Positions 56,854 through 64,000 of a DNA stretch of 64,000 nt are shown in pieces. The notes under the pieces were generated by a model that saw only the letters and a program-made list of their open reading frames with translations, had not been told where the DNA came from and ran no database searches. This stretch comes from Granulosicoccus antarcticus IMCC3135 (GTDB lineage Bacteria > Pseudomonadota > Gammaproteobacteria > Granulosicoccales > Granulosicoccaceae). The stretch spans positions 4,026,501-4,090,500 of the forward strand of contig NZ_CP018632.1 in NCBI RefSeq assembly GCF_002215215.1, given 5' to 3'. Every line of letters starts with the position of its first letter. Positions within the stretch are counted from its first letter, which is position 1. The position numbers and the translations under genes are program-made.

Positions 56854-57170
56854 TCAACCCGACTCAAAAGAGGTCACACCGAACAACCCATCCAACCAAT
56901 AGTCCGGTCGACCACCCTTGAACATTCGGGCCGTCTCGAACACCAGCAGTAAACCGAATCCTTCTGCCTGTGCCTTTGCCGGCCGGTTAGGCTCTGGTAC
57001 ATCCAGCACCACATTTTCTGCGCCGAATCTTTTGACAAGCTCGATCAGTAAAGCATGGGCGATCTCTGGAGACATCCCGATCAACGGCCCCACCTTGAAC
57101 CCTTCAAGGTATTGTCGAATGGCTGTAAAAGCTGCAACAGCCCCCTCCACCTGAAAAACCAGAGAGAAGC
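56854..57170 (-). pseudogene. GNAT acetyltransferase C-terminal remnant
   Basis: Leftward fragment of about 100 residues reading FTAIRQYLEGFKVGPLIGMS, LDVPEPNRPAKAQAEGFGLL and FETARMFKGGRPD, ending FGVTSFESG. These are the C-terminal (Acetyltransf_18-type) motifs of a GNAT family, whose members normally end FGVTSFELG. The N-terminal domain is missing; the upstream side is joined to an IS91 fragment. Confidence 0.7.
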
Positions 57171-57175
57171 GCGTT

Positions 57176-57469
57176 TTACTCTTGGACAGCCTGGACGTGA
57201 GGGCGTTGAACCGATGAAATATCAGCTGACCATTGCTCTTTGGGCAAAAAGACGCCATCAATAAACAGCACATGAAAATGCAGGTTCAGGTTCAACGCTG
57301 AGCCAAAGCGCTGGATCAACGTCACCACACCCGTAGGAGCCTGCGATACCTTGAAGCCCGCCTTGTTTATCAAGTACGTTGCGATCGCGCGGTGAACGAT
57401 GGCTAATACCTTGCCCATCACCTGCGGCTGGTTGGCCAACACAAAACTCAGCGGATACGGAAAACTCAA
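57176..57469 (-). pseudogene. IS91-family transposase remnant
   Basis: Leftward fragment of about 97 residues with LIQRFGSALNLNLHFHVLFI and DGVFLPKE, the HUH (HFHVL) region of IS91-type Y2 transposases. The catalytic tyrosines downstream are missing. It is fused to the GNAT remnant, which suggests insertion or deletion at that gene. Confidence 0.75.
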
Positions 57470-57689
57470 TACCTACTGGCGGATCGGTCTGTGCGGCAGG
57501 ACATGATCTACCAAGCGGAGAATTTCCTTCGTACCTATAACGCTTCCTGAAAAGCAGTCTCTGGTAGCAAAACTCGATGACAAATGCAGCTCCTCCCCGG
57601 AGAGATCTGGGCCAGTACGGGTGATCAGCGTCGACGGAATATGAACTGGCTACGGAAGCTGATTGCTTCAGAGGTTCTGGCCTTCAAGA

Positions 57690-57816
57690 TCATAGGCCTG
57701 TGAGCGCCGCTTCTGGGAATTCTTTGCCGCCACCCTCCGCAACAAGAACACGCGTCAGGCCTATCTGAACGCGTGCTTTCGCTTCGCTGACTGGTGTGAG
57801 GTGATCCTCCCCTGAA
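57690..57816 (+). pseudogene. Tyrosine-integrase N-terminal fragment
   Basis: Rightward fragment FWEFFAATLRNKNTRQAYLN ACFRFADWC, the SAM-like core-binding domain of a phage-type integrase, ending at a TGA. No catalytic domain follows. Confidence 0.6.
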
Positions 57817-58676
57817 CTAACAGGCAGTCAATCAAGCGAGAACATGGCTACTGAGTGCTCTATGACAACACGCAAGAAAGCCAAGAAACCGCAGCAACTG
57901 GTGCGCTTTAACAAGAAGCAAGAAAGAACCCGAGGAGCTCACTGAAACAGAAGAGGTTGCCGAAGCGGCCAGCCAAGCTTGGCATCCACACAACTCAGAT
58001 CTACAACTGGCTGAACAAACTCAGAGTCAAAGAATCACGTTCTGATGCGGAGATCCAACTAATGAAGGAGAGTGCGCGTGGCTACAATATTTGATGGTCT
58101 TTCAGGAACATCCGAAAGTATGGTGGTTGCAGCGAATTAATTCGCCAATGTGGCTGAATGCTTTCGTGCAAGAAAAGCATGGCAAAAGGCAGGGTACATT
58201 GCGGCGACGGCTGAAAATCGCACCATACCACTCACGCCATCCTCTTATCAAACCGGAAATGGATCACGTACCGACCAGGCTCATCATCAGCCTCTTTACC
58301 GTTCAATATCTCGCCGCCAAGGTAACAAAGCACTTGCTGGGCGGTGTGAAGATAGGCGGTGCCGCCTATTAGAGAATTAGCAGTACTCTCGTTCTCCAGA
58401 AACGAACGGTGTCGGCATCTAGGCCGATGTATTTCATAGTTACCGCCGTTTTGGGGTTGCCAGCAAGGAGAACGGATCAGATTGCATGCCAGGAACTTCC
58501 AAGCTATTGATTTTTAAAGAACGTCCGCGAGCCACCTCGGCGTCTCCGAGCAATCGATGATGGAATTCGTAAACCATTGAAATATTGATTATTAATTACG
58601 CTATCGTACAATCTGATCCGTTTCTCGAATTCTCCACTTATACAACCACTTACGCTTTAACGAACAACGAACCTTT
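57817..58676. other. Mixed decayed DNA, including an IS3 OrfA-like fragment
   Basis: About 860 bases to the glgB stop. Near 57960-58080 a frame reads AKLGIHTTQIYNWLNKLRVK, resembling the HTH of an IS3-family OrfA. Nothing else recognisable; the region should also hold the glgB terminator, though no clear hairpin was seen. Confidence 0.4.
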
Positions 58677-60857
58677 CTAGCTGGCCGCTGGCTTCGCTTG
58701 CAACACAAGCGCTGCCAGAGGTGGCAGAGTCAAGCTCAGTGAATGAGACTGGCCATGAGAGCAAATGGCCTCGGCCATCACGCCTCCCGGATTACCAACA
58801 CCGCTGCCGGCATAGGATGAACTGTCGCTGTTGAGCCGTTCCTGATAAGTACCTGGTCCGGGCACACCAATGCGGTACTGCTCATGCACCATCGGGGTGA
58901 AATTGCAGACGATGACGACACAGTCCTCGATCACTTTCGCTCGCCGGATAAAGGCGATGACGCTATGCTCGTTATCAGTGCAGTCGATCCATTCAAAGCC
59001 TTCGGCCTCGCAGTCCCGCTCGTAGAGAGCCGGTGTCATCTGGTAAAGCTGATTCAGGTCACGCACCAATCGTTGTATGCCAGCATGTTGTGGGTCGTCG
59101 AGCAGAGCCCAGTCCAACGCACTTTCAAAGTTCCACTCGCGACGTTGGCCAAATTCACACCCCATGAACATCAGCTTCTTCCCCGGGTGTCCATACATGA
59201 AGGTATAAAACAGGCGCAGATTGGCAAACTGCTGCCAGGCGTCACCGGGCATGCGAGTCAGCATTGAGCCTTTTCCGTGGACCACTTCGTCGTGGGACAA
59301 TGGCAGAACAAAATTTTCACTGAACGCATAGGTCAAACTGAAGTTGAGTTCGCCCTGATGAAATCGACGGTGGATTGGCTCTTCCTTGAAGAAGTTCAAC
59401 GTGTCATTCATCCAGCCCATATTCCACTTGTAGGTAAAACCCAGCCCGCCAAGATACACCGGCCTGGAGACCATCGGCCAGGAAGTGGATTCCTCTGCAA
59501 TTGTCATCCCTCCATGCGAGTGAACCAGAGTATTCATCTGCTTTAGAAATTCGACAACCTCAAGGTTCTGATTGCCGCCATGCTCATTGGGAATCCATTG
59601 ATCGTGCTCACGTGAGTAGTCCAGATACAGCATGGAAGCCACGGCATCGACTCTCAGTACATCAATATGGAACTCCTCTAGCCAGAACAACGCATTGGCG
59701 AGCAGATAGTTAACAACCTCTTTGCGTCCGTAGTTGAAAATCAGCGTACCCCAATCGCTGTGCGCGCCTTGTCGCGGATCGGCATGTTCGTACAGATGCG
59801 TACCGTCAAACTCACCGAGTCCGTGGGTGTCGCGCGGGAAGTGGGCCGGCACCCAGTCCAGAATCACACTGATACCTTCTCGATGACATTGATCGACAAA
59901 TACCTTGAAATCATGTGGCGTACCGAACCGCCAGGTAGGGGCATACATTCCGATAGGTTGATATCCCCACGAGCCATCGAAGGGATGTTCGGTAATCGGC
60001 AACACCTCGATATGCGTATAACCCATTTCCTTGACATAGGGTACGAGCTCATCCGCCAACTGTTTATAGCTCATCCAATGTTGATTCTCGGGGCTTTGAC
60101 ACCACGACCCGAGATGCACTTCGTAGATGGACATCGGGGCATCCAGAGAGGACAGCTGAGCACGGCTGGCCAGCCAATCCTTATCCTCCCAGTTCATCGA
60201 GCGGTTGTCCGGCACAATAGAGGCATTGCCCGGTGGTGGTTCGAAACGACGCCCGAAAGGATCTGATTTGAGGGGCAGCACGTCGCCGTTACTGCCTTTG
60301 ATCTCGAATTTGTACAGTTCGCCGGGCACCAACCCTGGGATGAAGATATCCCAGACCCCATTGTCAGGGTGTGCTCGCATCACATGCCTGCGCCCGTCCC
60401 ACTCATTGAACGGCCCGACGAGACTGACCCGTTGGGCGTTGGGAGCCCAAACGGCAAAATGAACACCAACAACGCCATCCAGCTCGATTGATCGAGCCCC
60501 CAGCTTCTCGTAGAGCCTTAAGTGAGTCCCCTCCCCTAACAAGTAACGATCTATGTCACCCAATGGTGAGGGAAATCGGTAAGGATCATCAATCGTGTCT
60601 GTATTTCCTCCTGCGGACAACCTCAGTCGATAGCCAATATCAGTCGAAATCGTGGCTTCAAACAGTCCGGGGTAGACAAGCGTCATGTCCGCCAACACGG
60701 CATCGTTACGATCAACGACAGACACAGCTTCAACCTGAGGCTGGAAGGTACGCACTACCAGATTTCTTCCTTCCTCATGTGGCCCCAGAACCGAAAAGGG
60801 ATCGTTGTGCTCCCCCTGCGATATCGCCGAGAGAACATTCTGATCAACGGCTGTCAT
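58677..60857 (-). CDS. glgB: 1,4-alpha-glucan branching enzyme
   Basis: Glycogen branching enzyme, 726 residues, normal length. Order: N-terminal domain (residues 1-110), CBM48 (about 120-220; HFAVWAPNAQRVSLVGPFNE), GH13 barrel and C-terminal beta domain. GH13 catalytic parts visible: nucleophile in VLRVDAVASMLYLDYSREHD (Asp near 395), acid/base in TIAEESTSWP (Glu), and LSHDEVVHGKGSM. It transfers alpha-1,4 glucan segments to alpha-1,6 branch points. Last gene of the operon with glgC and the mannitol dehydrogenase family gene. Confidence 0.97.
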   Translation of the reverse strand: MTAVDQNVLSAISQGEHNDPFSVLGPHEEGRNLVVRTFQPQVEAVSVVDRNDAVLADMTLVYPGLFEATISTDIGYRLRLSAGGNTDTIDDPYRFPSPLGDIDRYLLGEGTHLRLYEKLGARSIELDGVVGVHFAVWAPNAQRVSLVGPFNEWDGRRHVMRAHPDNGVWDIFIPGLVPGELYKFEIKGSNGDVLPLKSDPFGRRFEPPPGNASIVPDNRSMNWEDKDWLASRAQLSSLDAPMSIYEVHLGSWCQSPENQHWMSYKQLADELVPYVKEMGYTHIEVLPITEHPFDGSWGYQPIGMYAPTWRFGTPHDFKVFVDQCHREGISVILDWVPAHFPRDTHGLGEFDGTHLYEHADPRQGAHSDWGTLIFNYGRKEVVNYLLANALFWLEEFHIDVLRVDAVASMLYLDYSREHDQWIPNEHGGNQNLEVVEFLKQMNTLVHSHGGMTIAEESTSWPMVSRPVYLGGLGFTYKWNMGWMNDTLNFFKEEPIHRRFHQGELNFSLTYAFSENFVLPLSHDEVVHGKGSMLTRMPGDAWQQFANLRLFYTFMYGHPGKKLMFMGCEFGQRREWNFESALDWALLDDPQHAGIQRLVRDLNQLYQMTPALYERDCEAEGFEWIDCTDNEHSVIAFIRRAKVIEDCVVIVCNFTPMVHEQYRIGVPGPGTYQERLNSDSSSYAGSGVGNPGGVMAEAICSHGQSHSLSLTLPPLAALVLQAKPAAS

Positions 60858-60910
60858 GGCAATCTTCCAGTGATAGGGCTTCTCCTCATCAAACAGCGCA
60901 TCGAGGCGAG

Positions 60911-62185
60911 TTAGCGGACACTGTGCAAACTCTGTCCCAGCATATCCGGTGTAACCAGAACCACACCGTTTTCTGTCACGCGAAAGCCGCGCGCCTTATC
61001 GGCTTCATGATCCTCACCAATCACGGTGTTCTCCGGTAGCTGACAACCTCGATCGATGATTGCCTTGGTGATTCGGCAATGCCGCCCTACGTCAACTTCG
61101 GGTAGCAAGACCGAATCGGTCACCGTAGCGTATGAGTGCACGTTGACGTTGGAAAACAGTAACGAGCGATTGATCTGCGCACCGGAAATGACACAACCAC
61201 CTGAAACCATGGAATCGTGAGCCTCACCGCGGCGTTCACTTTCGTTGAACACAAACTTGGCGGGGGGCAGTTGCGATTGGTATGTCATGATCGGCCACTC
61301 CTGATCGTACAGGTTCAGCTGGGGTGCCACCGACACCAGTTCCATATGGGCCTCCCAATAGGCATCCAAGGTGCCCACATCGCGCCAGAACGCCTGTTGA
61401 CCGGTTTCGGGATCTCGAAAGGGATACGCGAACACACGGTTGTTTTCGATCATGGTAGGAATGATATCGTTACCAAAGTCATGCTGCGAGTCTTCATTGT
61501 CGGCATCGGCAATCAACTGGTCAAAGAGAAACTGTGTGTTGAATATATAGTTACCCATGGATGCCAGTGTCAGCGAGTCGTTACCCGGAATTGCTGTGGG
61601 CTGCGCGGGTTTCTCATCAAAACGCAGTACGCGACTATCCTCGTTCACGGTCATGACACCAAAAGAGCCTGCGGCCTCCGCAATGGGGACTTCCAGGCAA
61701 GAGACAGTCATGTCTGCCTGATTCTCCACATGAAAGGCGAGCATGGGACCGTAATCCATCTTGTAGATATGGTCTCCCGAGAGAACCAGTACAAATTCAG
61801 GTTTGTGGGTACGGATTATGTCCAGGTTCTGATAAATTGCGTCAGCCGTGCCGGCATACCATGTATCGCCTGTGCGCTGAGAGGCAGGCAGGACTTCGAC
61901 AAATTCGCCAAGCTCGCTCTGAAAGTTGCTCCACCCCTGGCCCAGATGGCGGATCAATGAGTGTGCTTTGTACTGAGTGAGCACACCTATGCGGCGGATG
62001 CCTGAATTGACACAGTTCGACAGTGGAAAATCGATGATGCGAAACTTTCCGCCAAACGGCACACCAGGCTTTGCGCGCCAATCCGTGAGCTCATACAAAC
62101 GTGAGCCGCGCCCGCCTGCCAATACCAGCGCCAAGGTCTTTTTGGTCAGACGGCTGACATAGCGATGATCCTGATCTAACGGCAT
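60911..62185 (-). CDS. glgC: Glucose-1-phosphate adenylyltransferase
   Basis: ADP-glucose pyrophosphorylase, 424 residues, the first committed step of glycogen synthesis. Nucleotide-binding loop [36 protein letters not shown], the sugar-phosphate region around [20 protein letters not shown] and the C-terminal left-handed beta helix. Start supported by AAGGAGT eight bases before the ATG. It begins 10 bases after the mannitol dehydrogenase stop and is followed by glgB 53 bases later. Allosteric control is expected from the family. Confidence 0.97.
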   Translation of the reverse strand: MPLDQDHRYVSRLTKKTLALVLAGGRGSRLYELTDWRAKPGVPFGGKFRIIDFPLSNCVNSGIRRIGVLTQYKAHSLIRHLGQGWSNFQSELGEFVEVLPASQRTGDTWYAGTADAIYQNLDIIRTHKPEFVLVLSGDHIYKMDYGPMLAFHVENQADMTVSCLEVPIAEAAGSFGVMTVNEDSRVLRFDEKPAQPTAIPGNDSLTLASMGNYIFNTQFLFDQLIADADNEDSQHDFGNDIIPTMIENNRVFAYPFRDPETGQQAFWRDVGTLDAYWEAHMELVSVAPQLNLYDQEWPIMTYQSQLPPAKFVFNESERRGEAHDSMVSGGCVISGAQINRSLLFSNVNVHSYATVTDSVLLPEVDVGRHCRITKAIIDRGCQLPENTVIGEDHEADKARGFRVTENGVVLVTPDMLGQSLHSVR

Positions 62186-62195
62186 AACTTACTCC

Positions 62196-63731
62196 TTAGC
62201 GGTGAGAATGGTCTGGCAGAGCAAACAACGTCCCGTCCAGGTATCGCTGCAGCACACTTTCTGTGCCCTCGGCCCACAATGCGTCAAGCGCTTGCGTAAA
62301 CGGTTTTTTGAAGAGCATGACATGGGCTAATTCACCATAAATATCCCGCATGCCAAGCCAGGCCCCCGGGTCTGTGCGTGCTGCATGAGCACGCTCAACA
62401 AGGTGATCCCAGGAAGGGTCATTGGGTTCAATAATGGCGCCACTCTCTGTTTTGCCAAAACAATAACGACACCAGAGGGCAGAAGCGAGTGCAAGCCCCT
62501 CGACGCGTTGTCGATTGGTGGTACGGTCGACAATACTGGGCACGATGAATTTTGGCTGCCTGTTGGATCCATCCAGACAGAGTCGACGTATGGTATCGAC
62601 CACGTGAGGATTGGAGAAACGCGACAGGATTATCTTGTAGTAGTCTTCAAGGTTGGTGTCCGGCACAGGCGGCACGATCGGCAATATTTCCTCAAGCTCT
62701 ACTTTGTCGAGAAACCCCCGAATCAGAGGATGGGCCATGGCCTCACCTGAACCTTCGATATCGAGCAGTCCGGCTGGATAGGCAATCAAAGCATGACCGC
62801 CATTGAGAATGCGAATTTTCATGGTCTCGAACGGCGTTACATCATCGACGAATTGAACGCCAACCTCCTCCAGTCGAGGACGACCGTCAACAAACTTGTC
62901 TTCAAGTACCCACTGCAGATAGTCTTCGCAGAACACTGGTGCAGCATCGCCTATACCGATCTTGTCAACGACAAGGCTACGTTCCCGATCGCCGGTGGCC
63001 GGGGCAATGCGGTCAACCATTCCATTGGGAAAACTCGAGTGTGCGTCGATCCACATGGCCAGAGCAGGCTCGATCAACTGCGCCAGACCCACAACGGCAC
63101 GGCGCGTCACCACACCGTTATGTGGCAAATTGTCGCAGGACATAACAGTGAAGGCCTGATGACCTTCGTTCCGACGTGTCCTCAGCGCTCGTACAATCAA
63201 GCCGAACACCGTAGAGGGCGAATCAAAGTTCGACACATCCGCCTGAATTGCCGGGTGCTGATCATCGAACAGGCCGGTATCAGCATCGACGAAGTAGCCA
63301 CCTTCGGTCACCGTCAGGGACACAATACGAATCTCCGGATGCTCCAGTGTAGCCAGAATCGCTGCGCTGTCAGCAGGTGGCAGGTAGTCGATCATCACAC
63401 CCGTGACGCGAGCATCACTACCCGTTGCAGATTGCGCAGTCACGGAGCCTAGCCAGTCTTGCTTCATCAACAAATCGCGCACTCGAGCGTCACCAGGCAT
63501 GACACTCGCTCCAATAACGGCCCAGTTGTGGTCACGCCCGTCGTTCATCAAAGCATCCAGGTAGACGCCTTGGTGAGCACGATGAAAATTGCCCACTCCG
63601 AAATGCACGATCCCCGCGGACAATGATTTTCGATCATAGTTCGGTCGGACAACCGTCTCGGGTAAGTCGTCAAGCGTTCCTAATGAGAGCGGTACCGCTT
63701 TATCTCGCATTGCAACCTTGTCTGTTGTCAT
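62196..63731 (-). CDS. Mannitol dehydrogenase-family NAD enzyme
   Basis: Long-chain polyol dehydrogenase, about 511 residues from ATG 63731 (the frame is open five codons further). N-terminal Rossmann domain with GIVHFGVGNFHRAHQGVYLD, then MKIRILNGGHALIAYPAGLL with the catalytic Lys region (family motif KxxxxNxxH, here KIRILNGGH). The family includes mannitol 2-dehydrogenase and fructuronate reductase; overall length and MTLK-like sequence favour mannitol or another hexitol. It heads the glgC-glgB operon, implying that polyol oxidation feeds glycogen storage. Confidence 0.85.
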   Translation of the reverse strand: MTTDKVAMRDKAVPLSLGTLDDLPETVVRPNYDRKSLSAGIVHFGVGNFHRAHQGVYLDALMNDGRDHNWAVIGASVMPGDARVRDLLMKQDWLGSVTAQSATGSDARVTGVMIDYLPPADSAAILATLEHPEIRIVSLTVTEGGYFVDADTGLFDDQHPAIQADVSNFDSPSTVFGLIVRALRTRRNEGHQAFTVMSCDNLPHNGVVTRRAVVGLAQLIEPALAMWIDAHSSFPNGMVDRIAPATGDRERSLVVDKIGIGDAAPVFCEDYLQWVLEDKFVDGRPRLEEVGVQFVDDVTPFETMKIRILNGGHALIAYPAGLLDIEGSGEAMAHPLIRGFLDKVELEEILPIVPPVPDTNLEDYYKIILSRFSNPHVVDTIRRLCLDGSNRQPKFIVPSIVDRTTNRQRVEGLALASALWCRYCFGKTESGAIIEPNDPSWDHLVERAHAARTDPGAWLGMRDIYGELAHVMLFKKPFTQALDALWAEGTESVLQRYLDGTLFALPDHSHR

Positions 63732-63836
63732 GGCCGTGCCTCCCATCAGATGTCATGGTCGCCAACGAGCGATGCGGATAAACCTCCGCATCGCTCAGCT
63801 TTCTACTTGTTTACGCGATCAGCCTGACTTTACTGA

Positions 63837-64000
63837 CTACACCGCGGGTGTCGCCTGCATCGGCTCAGCAGAGGCCGCGTTGCCCCTCTGCAGTGCCTTG
63901 GAACGCTGCAGATCCCACCAGGAGAAGACGAAATAGATGAGTGTGCACCAGATGGTCACGCTATAGAACGTTTCCCGATTCACATAGTAGGCGTAGAGAT
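63837..64000 (-). CDS. C-terminus of an unidentified membrane protein (partial)
   Basis: The last 54 codons of a leftward gene cut by the window edge: LYAYYVNRETFYSVTIWCTL, IYFVFSWWDLQRSK and a short cytoplasmic tail to TAG at 63837. One membrane helix is visible. It lies upstream of the polyol dehydrogenase in the same direction (105 bases), so a transporter of the same operon is possible; the family cannot be told from this piece. Confidence 0.6.
   Translation of the reverse strand, partial: LYAYYVNRETFYSVTIWCTLIYFVFSWWDLQRSKALQRGNAASAEPMQATPAV

Noticed and set aside
58091-58372. Rightward 93-codon frame near the glgB terminator region
   Set aside because: No motif and surrounded by IS debris.

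Overview
The window looks like a gammaproteobacterial chromosome segment of moderate to fairly high GC. The evidence is the gene families: a Rof/YaeO-type Rho inhibitor, RluA-type pseudouridine synthases, a DcaP-like porin, a carnitine catabolic operon with a GlxA-type activator, and proteobacterial lipoproteins. A marine or environmental lineage fits the BCCT transporter, the class III cyclases and the heavy load of decaying IS elements, but I cannot name a genus. Both window ends cut through genes: an acetolactate-synthase-like enzyme on the left and an unidentified membrane protein on the right.

Layout. 0-12 kb is mostly ordinary chromosome: a TPP enzyme, Rof, two RluA-family synthases, a repeat-bearing lipoprotein, a membrane adenylate cyclase, and a carnitine-to-glycine-betaine operon (BKACE, then a fused dehydrogenase/thioesterase, then BCCT transporter, joined by ATGA overlaps) with a divergent AraC/GlxA regulator. 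12-21 kb is decayed accessory DNA: a second lipoprotein homologous to the first, a complete IS630 element whose transposase is split at an A7 run, a 6-bp microsatellite inside a KfrA-like coiled-coil remnant, pieces of two P-type ATPases, a Met-rich lipoprotein and two Crp/Fnr regulators. 21-33 kb is a stress and energy module: phosphoketolase, an ATP-grasp-like protein, a zinc alcohol dehydrogenase, a glucoamylase-family hydrolase, a phospholipase-D-type cardiolipin synthase, an M48 membrane protease, LemA and an isoprenylcysteine-methyltransferase-like membrane protein. 33.5-35.6 kb is an OmpR/EnvZ-type two-component pair.

35.7-38.3 kb is the most unusual item: a 2.5-kb element with poly-C runs on both sides. 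Its single 763-residue protein fuses a DUF4338 (DruA-like) domain to an IS4-type DDE transposase. 38.4-46.3 kb is rearranged: an EamA transporter and the start of a DUF5676-DUF3141 pair are each partly duplicated, and a DcaP-like porin sits between direct repeats of an IS701 3' end. This stretch also holds a second adenylate cyclase with a ferredoxin domain and a SHOCT protein broken by one stop codon. 46.4-52.6 kb is a metal and membrane cluster (DUF5676, DUF3141 hydrolase, CopA-type ATPase, DUF2933, a second methyltransferase-like protein). 53.5 kb carries an APC permease. 55-58 kb is a scrapyard of resolvase, IS1380, IS91, GNAT, integrase and IS3 fragments. 58.7-64 kb is an operon reading leftward: mannitol dehydrogenase family enzyme, glgC, glgB, linking polyol oxidation to glycogen synthesis.

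All functions are inferred from sequence reading alone. No database search was run.
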